Shown piece by piece: positions 23,124 through 32,745 of a stretch of DNA of 64,000 nt. Positions within the stretch are counted from its first letter, which is position 1. Each line of letters starts with the position of its first letter. This DNA is from Dyella sp. 2HG41-7. GTDB lineage: Bacteria; Pseudomonadota; Gammaproteobacteria; Xanthomonadales; Rhodanobacteraceae. A model generated the notes under the pieces. The model saw nothing but the letters and a program-made list of their open reading frames with translations, ran no database searches and had not been told where the DNA came from. Both the position numbers and the translations under genes were made by a program. The stretch lies in assembly GCF_021390675.1 (NCBI RefSeq), contig NZ_JAJEJV010000003.1, positions 172,293 to 236,292 on the forward strand, given 5' to 3'.

Positions 23124-26100
23124 TCAGATCTCCACCTCGGCCGGCGCATGACCCCAGCGCTGCTTGATGAAGTTCTCGAGCCCGTAGTAAAGGCTGGGCA
23201 GGATAAACAGCGTCAGCAAGGTCGCGATCGGCAAACCACCCACGACGACCGTCGCCAGTCCGCGCTGCACGTCCGTGCCGATGCCCGTCGCCAACGCGGC
23301 CGGCAACATGCCGATACTCGCCACCGTGGCCGTCATCAACACCGGACGGAAGCGCTCGGTCGCGCCGACCAGCACCGCCTCGAACAACGCGGTGCCTTCG
23401 TGCCGCACGCGATTGATGTTCGACACCATGATGATGCCGTTTTGAACCGCGACGCCGAACAACGCGATAAAGCCTACGGCGGTGGCGATATTCAACGTCT
23501 CGCCACGCACGTGCAAAGCAATCAACCCACCGACCGCGGCGAGCGGCACCACGCCAAGCACGAGTACGGCCTGATGGAATTTGCCAAATTCGGCGAACAG
23601 CAGGATCGCCATGATCGCCATCACCAATCCCATCACGACGATCAAGCGCGCTTGCGCACGCTGCTCGTTCTGGAAATTGCCGGCCCATTCGAGGCTATAG
23701 GTGGATGCGTCGAAATGCACCTTGTCGGCGATCTGCTTCTGAGCATCCCCCAGGTAATCCGATAGCGGGCGGTCGCGGTTGTCGATGCGAATGGTGAGCT
23801 GACGCTGGCCGTTTTCGTGCGAGATGGTGCTTTCGCCGGTCGCAAGTTGGATATGCGCCACTTGCTTCAACGGTACCTGCGCGCCCGAAGCGGACGTGAG
23901 CGGCAGCTCGCGCACCGCTTCGAGATTGTTGGCGACGTCGTTGGAGACGCGCGCCGTCACGTTGTAGACGCGGTCGCCCACGTACACCTGCGTGATCGGC
24001 GAACCGCCGATCGCGGTTTGGATCAGATTGGTGATGTCGCCGACATTGATGCCGTAGCGCGCGGCCGCATCGCGATCGGCGGTAATCGTCAGCTGTGGAA
24101 TCGGTGGCTCCTGAAAGATCGACGCATCGCTGGTGCCGCGCACGCCTTTCAACACGTCGACAATCGAATCGCCGATGCGGCGCAACTCGTGAAAATCGTC
24201 ACCGTAAATGCGCAAAACCAAAGGACTGTGCGCGCCGCCGATCATGTCGTTTTCGCCGTCGACGATCGGCTGGCTGATGCCGACGCTGATGCCCGGCAAC
24301 TGATTCATGCGCGCCGCGAATTTGCGCAGAAATTCGGCCTTCGATTCGCCGTGCCACGTGCTATACGGCGTAAGCCCGACCGCGGCTTCGGCATGCGACG
24401 GCGTCCAGGGATCGGAACCCGTGTCGTTGCGGCCGAGCTGCGTCACCACATAGGACACCTCGGGAAATTCGCGCACGACTTTGCGCAGCTGCGCGGTCAT
24501 TTGGCTGGCTTTATCCAACGATAAGCCGGTCGGCATTTGCACCTGCAACCACAGCGAACCTTCGTCGAGATCGGGGAGAAATTCGCGACCAATGCTTGCG
24601 CCGAGTATCAACACGCCACAGAACGCCACGATGGCGACGCCGTATGCGATTGGCAGGTTATGCAGCAAACGGCCCAGCGTATGGGTAAACCCTTCCTGCA
24701 GGCGCTTGAGCGGTTTGTTTTCGAAAATCTTGCGCGGCTTGCGCAGCGCGAGAAACGCCAGCGCGGGCGTCAACGTCACCGTGCATAGCAGCGCGGCCAA
24801 AAGCGCATAGCTGACAGTGAACGCCATCGGCCGAAACAGCTTACCTTCCGCGTGCTCGAACGCAAACAGCGGAAAGTACGCCGTGATGATGATCAAGGTC
24901 GCAAAGAAAATGGAGCGACCCACGTGACCTGTCACCAGCATCACGTCTTCTTCCACCAGCACTTCCGTCGGCTTCATTTCGCGCTGTCGCAGGATCGCCT
25001 CGGTCACCACGATCGCACCGTCCACGATCACGCCGAAGTCGATCGCGCCGAGCGAAAACAGATTCGCCGACATATGCGTGAATTGCATCAGGATAAATAC
25101 GGTAACCAGCGACATGGGAATCGCCACCGCCGCCACCAACGCGGAACGCGGACTTCCCAAAAACAAAATCAGCACGATGCACACCAGGCCGATGCCTTCC
25201 ATCACGGTGTGGAAGACTTTTTCCTTGGTCGCGTTCACCAGATCGTCGCGATCGATATACGGCACGATCTGCACGTCTTGCGCGGCGAGTTGCTTGTTGA
25301 GTTCCGCCACCTTGGCGTGAACGCCGTCGAGCACGTGCGATGGATTCTCGTACTTGAGCAGATCGACGATGCCTTCGATGGTGTCCGGATTGCTGTCTTT
25401 ACCGAGAATGCCCTCGCGCACCTGATGACCGTAACGCAGCTTGCCCAGATCGCGCACCAGCACCGGCACACCGTTGTTCTGCGCAACCACGATGTCGCCC
25501 AAATCTTTCAGCGAATGCACCATGCCGACGCCGCGCACGATATACGACTGTTCGCCGCGCGTGATGCGCCCGCCGCCGGCATTGGACGTATTGGCAGAAA
25601 TCGCCGCAGTGACTTGATTGACGCTGACGCCATAGTGCAGCAACTGCGTCGGATCCAGTTCGAGCTGGAATTCTTTGGTAAAGCCGCCGAAGTTATCGAC
25701 GTTAATGACGCCGGGCACCTGCTGCAGCGCAGGGATCACGGTCCAGCGTTGGATCTCCGACAATTGCATCAAATTCTTGGTTTTCGATTCCAACGTGTAG
25801 CGAAAAATTTCGCCGGCCGGCCCACTCACAGGATCGAGCCCCGGTGTCACGCCCGCTGGCAGCGTGACCTGACTGAGACGCTCCTGCACGCGCTGGCGCA
25901 CCCAGTAATCGTCGGAACCGTCTTTGAACACCATGGTGATCAGCGATAGTCCGAAGGTGCTGCTCGAACGCATGGTGACGAGGTTTTGCGTCGTCGCAAG
26001 CTGACGTTCCAGTGGAATGGTGATCTGCTGTTCGATTTCTTCCGCGGCCAGGCCCGGCACCTGCGTGGTGACTTGCGTGGTGACGTCGCTCAGTTCCGGA

Positions 26101-26216
26101 TACGCCTCAATCGACAGCTGCGTCCACGAGTAATAACCGAAGATGAGGACAAGTATCGTCACCACGATAAACAACTTGCGCTTTTCGAAACAGAAGCGGA
26201 AAAGTGCGTTAATCAT
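23124..26216 (-). CDS. HME-type RND efflux pump (CzcA/CusA family)
   Basis: A 1030-residue inner-membrane RND transporter driven by protons. Twelve membrane segments with two large periplasmic loops are readable. TM4 carries AIDFGVIVDGAIVVTEA, the Asp/Asp/Glu pattern typical of heavy-metal-efflux RND pumps. The C-terminal GFIALFGVAVQNGIIM matches the second copy. The metal (Zn/Co/Cd/Ni or Cu/Ag) cannot be fixed from motifs. It overlaps the adaptor gene by 8 bases. The partner is a NodT-type outer-membrane factor, not a recognisable CzcC. Confidence 0.92.
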   Translation of the reverse strand: MINALFRFCFEKRKLFIVVTILVLIFGYYSWTQLSIEAYPELSDVTTQVTTQVPGLAAEEIEQQITIPLERQLATTQNLVTMRSSSTFGLSLITMVFKDGSDDYWVRQRVQERLSQVTLPAGVTPGLDPVSGPAGEIFRYTLESKTKNLMQLSEIQRWTVIPALQQVPGVINVDNFGGFTKEFQLELDPTQLLHYGVSVNQVTAAISANTSNAGGGRITRGEQSYIVRGVGMVHSLKDLGDIVVAQNNGVPVLVRDLGKLRYGHQVREGILGKDSNPDTIEGIVDLLKYENPSHVLDGVHAKVAELNKQLAAQDVQIVPYIDRDDLVNATKEKVFHTVMEGIGLVCIVLILFLGSPRSALVAAVAIPMSLVTVFILMQFTHMSANLFSLGAIDFGVIVDGAIVVTEAILRQREMKPTEVLVEEDVMLVTGHVGRSIFFATLIIITAYFPLFAFEHAEGKLFRPMAFTVSYALLAALLCTVTLTPALAFLALRKPRKIFENKPLKRLQEGFTHTLGRLLHNLPIAYGVAIVAFCGVLILGASIGREFLPDLDEGSLWLQVQMPTGLSLDKASQMTAQLRKVVREFPEVSYVVTQLGRNDTGSDPWTPSHAEAAVGLTPYSTWHGESKAEFLRKFAARMNQLPGISVGISQPIVDGENDMIGGAHSPLVLRIYGDDFHELRRIGDSIVDVLKGVRGTSDASIFQEPPIPQLTITADRDAAARYGINVGDITNLIQTAIGGSPITQVYVGDRVYNVTARVSNDVANNLEAVRELPLTSASGAQVPLKQVAHIQLATGESTISHENGQRQLTIRIDNRDRPLSDYLGDAQKQIADKVHFDASTYSLEWAGNFQNEQRAQARLIVVMGLVMAIMAILLFAEFGKFHQAVLVLGVVPLAAVGGLIALHVRGETLNIATAVGFIALFGVAVQNGIIMVSNINRVRHEGTALFEAVLVGATERFRPVLMTATVASIGMLPAALATGIGTDVQRGLATVVVGGLPIATLLTLFILPSLYYGLENFIKQRWGHAPAEVEI

Positions 26217-27336
26217 TGAGCAGCACCCCGCCCCTCACGATCACGCGATCGCCCGCCTTCAAACCTTTCAGCACGCGCGTGCCATCGGCTTCGTCGTAAC
26301 TCAGATCGACCGCGCGACGCTCGAACGTCCACGGCGATACTTCGACGAAGACGGTGATGCTGTCGTTGTTCATCAGCAACGCCGATTCGGGCACGAACAC
26401 TTGCGCCGGCTGCGGAACGCCAATGCTGACGTTGGCGTACATATTGGGCTTGAGTTTGCCGTCGGTATTGGCGAACACCGCACGCACCAGATCGCGGCGC
26501 GTATCCGATTGCAGCAACGGATTGACGAAATTGACCACGCCGTGAAACGTCTCGTTCGGATACGCCGACAGCACGGCGTCGACTTTTTCGCCTTTGGCGA
26601 TCTGGCCGACATCGCTCTCCGGTACGTTCGCGGTGATCCATACCGAATCGAGGTTCGAGACAGTCATCATCACGGCGGTAGCGTCGTTGACGTAGGTGCC
26701 GGGCGATACCGACAGCGTGGTGATGATGCCGCTGGTCGGCGCCGTCACTTGCATAAGCCGCTGCGCCGAAGCACCCGGCGTTCCGCCGACGGCGGCGAGA
26801 CGCGTTTGCGAGCGATTCAATTCCGCTTGCGCTTGATTGAAACCGCTTTGCGCGGATTCCAGATCCTTGGTGGCGTTACCGCCGGCGGCTTGAACACCGC
26901 GTGCGCGGTCGAGCGTCTTCTTTGCAAGGTTCAACGCATCGCGTGCTTTGTCGGCATCGGCATACGCTTGCGCGTAATCGCCCGAATCGATCACGGCGAG
27001 CAATTGGCCGCGCGTAACGTGATCGCCCAATGCGACTTTCAACGCCATGACTTTGCCGGTGAGCGGCGGTAGCACATTGGCAGTGTGCGTGGGATCGGCT
27101 TCTACGTTCGCCGGAAAGATCATCGCGTGAGGCGCTTGTCTCATGTCGACCGACTGCACGATCAACTCTTTGCGCAACGGCGAACCATCGGGGACGTTGA
27201 TCTTTCCATGTGCGACGGTAAAGGCCGGCGGAGCATCGGCCGATTCGTTTCCGCCACGCGAACAGGCGGCCGTACTCAGCGCTGCGGCCATGGCAACCGC
27301 CAGTCGCCATCCTTGTTTATTGAGCTGGTGAAGCAT
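26209..27336 (-). CDS. RND efflux periplasmic adaptor (membrane fusion protein)
   Basis: A 375-residue HlyD/CzcB-type adaptor. Probable lipoprotein signal with Cys25 in STAAC. The biotinyl-lipoyl half-motifs are LPPLTGKVMALKVALGDHVT and VTAPTSGIITTLSVSPGTYV. Between them is an alpha-hairpin (about 125-185) rich in Ala, Gln and Lys. Beta-barrel and membrane-proximal domains follow, ending GDRVIVRGGVLLND. GGGGAA lies 6 bases before the ATG. First gene of the adaptor-pump-channel operon; no metal-responsive regulator lies next to it. Confidence 0.92.
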   Translation of the reverse strand: MLHQLNKQGWRLAVAMAAALSTAACSRGGNESADAPPAFTVAHGKINVPDGSPLRKELIVQSVDMRQAPHAMIFPANVEADPTHTANVLPPLTGKVMALKVALGDHVTRGQLLAVIDSGDYAQAYADADKARDALNLAKKTLDRARGVQAAGGNATKDLESAQSGFNQAQAELNRSQTRLAAVGGTPGASAQRLMQVTAPTSGIITTLSVSPGTYVNDATAVMMTVSNLDSVWITANVPESDVGQIAKGEKVDAVLSAYPNETFHGVVNFVNPLLQSDTRRDLVRAVFANTDGKLKPNMYANVSIGVPQPAQVFVPESALLMNNDSITVFVEVSPWTFERRAVDLSYDEADGTRVLKGLKAGDRVIVRGGVLLND

Positions 27337-27551
27337 TGGTGTTCCCCATCGTCGCCGCGCTATGGCATTTCCTCATACGCACGAGGCCATAACGTTGTTG
27401 CAATACGGTGAAGGGGGTAAGGCAGCGTATGACACGCGCCTTACAGACCCGGACCGCGGTGGTGTCGCCACCCGCCGCTGCCGGGTCAACGGCAGCAGTC
27501 AGCGTGGAGGGTTAATAGTCGGTGGTTCCGCTTGCGTGTGACTGTCCAAGT

Positions 27552-29219
27552 TCAGGCTTTTCCTTCTGCAATGGCGTGATTGTTCGAGGGTTGGATCAAC
27601 CTGCCTTGAAGAAGGCCGGCGCGCTCCAAAGGCAAGTAGGCAATGGCCGCCAGATGCGAATGAATGCGCCGCAAATCGCGCAGAATGCGCAGATACACAT
27701 CGCCGCCACCGCCGTCGCGCTGTTGGCGAAGGTCGCGGATATGGCGATCGGAGGCCTCGTTTTCCTGTCGCCACAGCAATTCCTTGCGCTCCACCAGTTG
27801 CTGTGCCGCACGCAGATCGCCGCGCATAAATACGGCGATTCCCAGGCGCAGGCTCTCCATCACTTGCCCATGCATGGCCGCAAGATCCTGGATGTCATCC
27901 GCTGAAAAGTCCTGTCCGCGCTGCGCTTTCTTGGCGGCGAATTCCATCAGGTTGTTGGCGGTGATATCGCCGATATGCTCGATATTCATGACGAACGCAT
28001 GGATCTCCTGGCTGCGCTCGCCATCTTCTTCGTTCAAGGCTTCGCTGCCGAGATCGGCCAGGTATTGGCGAATCGCCACGCCGAGGCGATCCAGATACGG
28101 ATCCATTTTGCTGATTGCGGCGGCGCGCACCGAGTCGTCTTTGCCGAAGATTTCGACCAAGCCTTTCAACATGCCTTCGACCATATCGGCCATGCGCATG
28201 GATTCGCGCGTGGCGTTGACCAACGCAACACCCGCGCTTTCCAGCGCCGCTTCTTCCAGATACAACGGCACGCCTTGATCGGCCGGGCGCGGCGGCTCCG
28301 GCAACAGACGCACGAGCCATTGCGCCATGTGGCCTACCGGAAGCAAAAAGATCAGCGCCAACGCGAGATTGAATGCCGTGTGGAAATTCACCGCGATGCG
28401 TGCCGGCGTATCGCCTAGCGCCGCCAGCCAGTGCGAGATCGGCGTCAGCAGCGGCAGGCACACCACGCAGCCAAATGCACGCACCAACAAGTTGCCCAGC
28501 GGCAAACGACGCGCTATCGGCGTGTGCGCTTCGAGCAACGCAGGCAACGTGCTGCCGAGATTGGCGCCGAGCACCAACGCCATCGCACCCGGCGCATCCA
28601 CCACGCCGCCTGTTGCGAGCGACACGATCAACAACACCACGGCGACGCTGGAATGGCACATCCAGGTGAGCAGCCCTGCAAGCAGCATAGCCAGCACCGG
28701 CTCGCCGGCCAGCGCTTGCATGCCGGCCTTAAGCAGTTGCGCGTTCTCCATCGGCGCCATCGTCAATACCAGCAGATGCAGCGCCAGCAGCATCAAGCCG
28801 AGACCGATGCCGACGCGGCCGAGGTTTTCATAGCGCGCATCGTCGCTGCGCCGATGCAGCGCCGTACCGAACAAAATCAGCACGGGCGCAATCAGCGCAA
28901 TATTGAACGACATCACCTGCACGATCAGCGTGGTGCCGACATTCGCGCCGAGCATCACCGCAAGCCCAGGCGCCAAGCCGAGATAACCGCTCGCGGCGAA
29001 TGAAGTCGCCATCATGCCCGTCGCCGTGCTGCTTTGTAGCAATGCGGTGATGCAAATACCGAACGCGAACGCGCTCGGCCGCGTGCCGAGAAAACGGCCC
29101 AGCGAACGACGCAACGCGCTGCCGTAGCCGCGCAACACGCCGCTGGTGACCATGTGCGTGCCCCACAGCAACAGGGCGACGTAGCCGGCGATGTCGAACA
29201 AAGCGAAGGTGCCTTTCAT
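27552..29219 (-). CDS. Na/Pi cotransporter family protein with PhoU-like domain
   Basis: 555 residues. The membrane half (about 1-330) has the duplicated Na/Pi-cotransport motif: TALLQSSTATGMMATSFAAS near residue 55 and a second copy around MCHSSVAVVLLIVSLATGG near 200, with GANVGTT and GANLGST in each half. The cytoplasmic C-terminal half is a PhoU-like helical bundle (residues 365-540, MNIEHIGDITANNLMEFAAK). Such proteins move phosphate with sodium. The ATG at 29219 follows AGGAGA; the longer frame to 29354 has no such signal. Confidence 0.9.
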   Translation of the reverse strand: MKGTFALFDIAGYVALLLWGTHMVTSGVLRGYGSALRRSLGRFLGTRPSAFAFGICITALLQSSTATGMMATSFAASGYLGLAPGLAVMLGANVGTTLIVQVMSFNIALIAPVLILFGTALHRRSDDARYENLGRVGIGLGLMLLALHLLVLTMAPMENAQLLKAGMQALAGEPVLAMLLAGLLTWMCHSSVAVVLLIVSLATGGVVDAPGAMALVLGANLGSTLPALLEAHTPIARRLPLGNLLVRAFGCVVCLPLLTPISHWLAALGDTPARIAVNFHTAFNLALALIFLLPVGHMAQWLVRLLPEPPRPADQGVPLYLEEAALESAGVALVNATRESMRMADMVEGMLKGLVEIFGKDDSVRAAAISKMDPYLDRLGVAIRQYLADLGSEALNEEDGERSQEIHAFVMNIEHIGDITANNLMEFAAKKAQRGQDFSADDIQDLAAMHGQVMESLRLGIAVFMRGDLRAAQQLVERKELLWRQENEASDRHIRDLRQQRDGGGGDVYLRILRDLRRIHSHLAAIAYLPLERAGLLQGRLIQPSNNHAIAEGKA

Positions 29220-29393
29220 GGCGTGTCTCCTACAACCAGCCTCGGCCAGCCATGTATAACCGAAGGGCGAGCGGCGTTCACGCCACTCGTCGTCAATTCG
29301 GCAATGTAAATATCGCGGGCGATGTTCGGTCATCGCATCGCGGTTGCAGTGCATCGGGCATTCGCGAGAAAGCTGCTCGCCCGCTCTGTTTTT

Positions 29394-32060
29394 TTAGAGC
29401 CAGTGTTTGAAGTGCCGTATGTACAGCACTTTGACCAACTGGGTCAGCGCGCAATAGGTCACGACGGTCGCGGCCAGCCAGCCGAAATACGCATCGGGCA
29501 AATGGACCATGCCGATCTTCGCGCCGATCGCCGAGAACGGTATCAGCATGCCGATCACAATGATCGCCGTCGTCAGACCCAGCACCGGCGCCGCAGCAAC
29601 ACTCTGCAAGAACGGAATCTTTCGCGTGCGGATCATGTGCACCACCAACGTCTGCGTCAGCAGGCTTTCGATAAACCAGCCGGACTGGAACAGCGACTGA
29701 TGCGCATCGCTGTTGGCGCCGAACACAAACCACAACAGCGCAAACGTGGTGATGTCGAAGATCGAACTGGTTGGACCGATCCAGACCATAAAGCGGCCGA
29801 TATCGCTGGCATCCCACTTGCGCGGCTTGCGCAGGTATTCGTCGTCCATGCGATCGAACGGAATCGACAGCTGCGAGATGTCGTACAGCAGATTCAACAC
29901 CAGCACCTGCAACGGCAACATCGGTAGGAACGGCAGGAAGAAGCTGGCCACCACCATGCTCAACACATTGCCGAAGTTGGAGCTGGCCGTCATCTTGATG
30001 TACTTGATGATATTGCCGAAGGTAACGCGCCCTTCGAGCACGCCTTCTTCAAGCACCATCAAGTTCTTTTCAAGCAGAATGATGTCGGCCGATTCCTTCG
30101 CGATATCGGTGGCGGTATCCACCGAGATACCGACGTCCGCCTCGCGCAAGGCCGGTGCGTCGTTGATGCCGTCGCCGAGAAAGCCGACGGTATGACCCTG
30201 GCGTTGCAGCGACTTCACCACACGCGCTTTCTGCAACGGCGACATCTTGGCGAACACGGTCGTACGCTTGACCAGAACGTCGAGTGCTTCATCGTCCAGC
30301 GGCTCGATGTCGCGACCTTGCGCGGAGTGCTCTACATCCAAGCCCACTTCGCGGCAGATCTTGCGCGTGACCGCCTCGTTGTCACCGGTGATGACTTTGA
30401 CTTCGACGCCATGGTGATGCAGCGCCGCGATTGCCGTCGCCGCGGTGTCCTTGGGCGGATCGAGAAAGGCGAGACAACCCACGGCCGTGAGTTCGGTTTC
30501 ATCGGCCACGCCGTAAGCGCGATTGCTCGGCGCCTGCTGCTTGATCGCCACCACCAGTACACGCAAACCGTCCTCGTTGAGTTCGCGCGTCATCGCCTTG
30601 ATTTCACGGCGACGCTCGTCGGTCATCGGTACGACCTGATCGCCGCGACGCTCCATGGTCGAGATGGAGAGCATCTCTTCCACTGCACCTTTGCATACCA
30701 GCAGGTTATGACCGTTTCCGTTGGCCAGCACGACCGACATGCGGCGACGCTGGAAGTCGAACGGAATTTCGTCCACCACGCGATAGCGCGCCACGATCGG
30801 TTCCAGATCGCGATGCGCCAGCACGGCTTTGTCCATCAGGTTTTTCAAACCGGTCTGAAAGTGGCTGTTGAGATAACCGTATTCGAGTGCGTCTTCCGAA
30901 TCTTCGCCGTCCAGATCCAGGTGGCGTTCCAGCACGATTTTGTCGAGCGTGAGCGTGCCGGTCTTGTCGGTGCACAACACGTCCATCGCGCCGAAGTTCT
31001 GAATCGCATTGAGGCGCTTCACCACCACCTTGCGCTTGGACATCGCCATCGCGCCCTTGGCGAGATTGGCGGTAACGATCAGCGGCAACATCTCCGGCGT
31101 CAGGCCCACGGCCACCGACAGCGCGAACATCAGCGCATCGAGGAAGCCGTGCTTGTACCACTGGATGCCCAGCACGATCGGCACCATCACCAGCATGAAG
31201 CGAATCAGCAGCCAACTCACGCTGCTGACGCCGCGATCGAAGCTGGTCTGCACGCGTTCGCCCACGAGGCTGCGCGCGAGCGAACCCAGGTACGTGCGCG
31301 AACCCGTCGCCGCCACCACAGCGGTCGCCGTACCGCTCACCACGTTGGTACCCATGAAACAGATGGTGGGCAGATCCAGCGGATTGCCCTGCTGCGCGCC
31401 ATGCGCACCGCCTTCCACGATATGCGCCTGCGTCGGACCGGCCTTTTCCACCGGCAGCGACTCGCCGGTGAGAATGGCCTGGCTGATAAACAAGTCTTTG
31501 GCCGTAAGCAGACGCAGATCGGCGGGCACCATGTCCCCCGCGGCGAGATGCACGATGTCGCCCACCACCAACTCGCCCACCGGCACTTCGATGCGTTCGC
31601 TATGACCATCCGAAGCACGGCGCGTAACGGTGGCCGTGTTGCGCACCATCGCCTTGAGTTTTTCGGCCGCCTGCGAGGAGCGATATTCCTGCGTGAAGCT
31701 CAACAACACGCTGATGCCCACCATCACGCCGATGATGATCGGGCCGGAGAGATCGTCCGGCGTCACCACGATCTGCACGATCGCCAAAATCAGCAGCACG
31801 ATGATGAAGGGGTTCTTGAAGGCGCGCAGCAGCTGCACCGTCCAGTGCGGCGGCTTTTCGTGCGACACCTCGTTCACGCCGTCGCGCGACAGGCGCTCGG
31901 TGATCTCTTCCTCGTTCAGGCCGGCCGTGGTCGTTTCCAGGCTCGCCAGTAGGGCTTCGTTTTCCTTGAACGCCTCTTGCGCGGCGGCCACGCGCGGCGG
32001 TGCGGCCGTGGTTTTGCCGACAGCCTTGGCCATAACAGCCTGGGAGGATTGCTTCATCAT
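29394..32060 (-). CDS. mgtA: Magnesium-translocating P-type ATPase (MgtA type)
   Basis: 888 residues, a class-IIIB P-type ATPase. Order: cytoplasmic N-terminus with the cation-ATPase N domain (TTAGLNEEEITERLSRDGVN), two membrane helices, the actuator domain with LTGESLPVE near residue 200, the phosphorylation motif CTDKTGTL near residue 364, MTDERRREI in the nucleotide domain, GDGINDAPALREADVGI in the P domain, and six C-terminal helices. These proteins import Mg2+ at low magnesium. Upstream lie a small ORF and a structured region (32216-32630) that may form a regulatory leader. Confidence 0.93.
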   Translation of the reverse strand: MMKQSSQAVMAKAVGKTTAAPPRVAAAQEAFKENEALLASLETTTAGLNEEEITERLSRDGVNEVSHEKPPHWTVQLLRAFKNPFIIVLLILAIVQIVVTPDDLSGPIIIGVMVGISVLLSFTQEYRSSQAAEKLKAMVRNTATVTRRASDGHSERIEVPVGELVVGDIVHLAAGDMVPADLRLLTAKDLFISQAILTGESLPVEKAGPTQAHIVEGGAHGAQQGNPLDLPTICFMGTNVVSGTATAVVAATGSRTYLGSLARSLVGERVQTSFDRGVSSVSWLLIRFMLVMVPIVLGIQWYKHGFLDALMFALSVAVGLTPEMLPLIVTANLAKGAMAMSKRKVVVKRLNAIQNFGAMDVLCTDKTGTLTLDKIVLERHLDLDGEDSEDALEYGYLNSHFQTGLKNLMDKAVLAHRDLEPIVARYRVVDEIPFDFQRRRMSVVLANGNGHNLLVCKGAVEEMLSISTMERRGDQVVPMTDERRREIKAMTRELNEDGLRVLVVAIKQQAPSNRAYGVADETELTAVGCLAFLDPPKDTAATAIAALHHHGVEVKVITGDNEAVTRKICREVGLDVEHSAQGRDIEPLDDEALDVLVKRTTVFAKMSPLQKARVVKSLQRQGHTVGFLGDGINDAPALREADVGISVDTATDIAKESADIILLEKNLMVLEEGVLEGRVTFGNIIKYIKMTASSNFGNVLSMVVASFFLPFLPMLPLQVLVLNLLYDISQLSIPFDRMDDEYLRKPRKWDASDIGRFMVWIGPTSSIFDITTFALLWFVFGANSDAHQSLFQSGWFIESLLTQTLVVHMIRTRKIPFLQSVAAAPVLGLTTAIIVIGMLIPFSAIGAKIGMVHLPDAYFGWLAATVVTYCALTQLVKVLYIRHFKHWL

Positions 32061-32215
32061 GTCTCGCTTCCGTGGAAGGGTGTTGCGTGCGGTACGGAGG
32101 CGAGCGTTCGGGACGGCAGGCTTCCGCTAAGACAATCCACGCACGGGGCGATTCCACCCCGGCCGAGTCGCCAGCCAGGGGGGAGGCCACCCTTTACGCA
32201 GCTCGTAGCGACGCA

Positions 32216-32467
32216 TTAGTGGCTAGATACCAGACGAAGATGACGGGACGTGCGTGAATTGTCCGCAGAATGGTCGTTCCAGCGGGGCAGCGAACGCCCC
32301 TGGGCGGCCTCGACCTGCCACGGCATGTCGACGGTCTCGCGCTCGGCCGACGGGGTCAGCGGCCGGGGAACGGTCACGGTCAGGGGAACGCGTACGGCTT
32401 CACGGCGGCCGGCCAAGGTGAAACGGCCTGCGGCGCGCAAACGAAAGAAATCGCGAAGGAGCTTCAT
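32216..32467 (-). CDS. Small ORF in the leader of mgtA, hypothetical
   Basis: 83 codons, basic product starting MKLLRDFFRLRAAGRF, with a Pro/Thr-rich middle (VPLTVTVPRPLTPSAER). AGGAG at 32477-32473 precedes the ATG with 8 bases spacing, a better site than many neighbours have. It ends 155 bases before mgtA on the same strand. I recognise no family. In Salmonella, mgtA is controlled partly through a short Pro-rich leader ORF, so a leader role is possible. The product is longer than those leader peptides, and it may simply be a small protein of unknown function. Confidence 0.45.
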   Translation of the reverse strand: MKLLRDFFRLRAAGRFTLAGRREAVRVPLTVTVPRPLTPSAERETVDMPWQVEAAQGRSLPRWNDHSADNSRTSRHLRLVSSH

Positions 32468-32485
32468 GGGCCCATCTCCTCTAAA

Positions 32486-32630
32486 ACGGTGCTCACGGCA
32501 CCGTTAGGAGCGGGCCGGACTTCCCTAGTCGAGGAAAGCGCCGGCCAACCGCTGGCGGTTGCCGCGAACGATCAGCTTGTTATGCAATGCCGGCACCCGA
32601 TGCTCGCGGATGTCGACGTTGCGACTAGGG
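32486..32630 (-). promoter_or_regulatory. Structured RNA leader with terminator-like hairpin upstream of small ORF and mgtA
   Basis: Just before the small ORF, AACGGTGC and GCACCGTT (32485-32492 with 32498-32505) form an 8-bp stem that reads into TTTTA on the minus strand, like an attenuator. GGCCGG (32513-32518) pairs with CCGGCC (32541-32546). CCCTAGTCG (32523-32531) is complementary to CGACTAGGG (32622-32630), so two mutually exclusive folds are possible. I compared it by eye with remembered M-box and yybP-ykoY consensus sequences and saw no match. Confidence 0.4.
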
Positions 32631-32745
32631 TAAACGTCCATATGCCTTGGTTAGTTCGGACAGAGGCCCGTGCGGTCGTACTGCGCCGGCGGGCGCGGGA
32701 ATTGTCGTGCTGCGGTGCGAAACTGTCAACCCTTTGCAATCCATT

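Noticed and set aside
29364-29395. Hairpin with a run of seven Ts near the end of mgtA
   Set aside because: The T run is on the plus strand, where no gene ends; it does not fit termination of mgtA on the minus strand.
32486-32745. M-box or yybP-ykoY riboswitch upstream of mgtA
   Set aside because: I compared the minus strand by eye with the consensus sequences I remember and found no convincing core; only an unclassified structured leader is reported.
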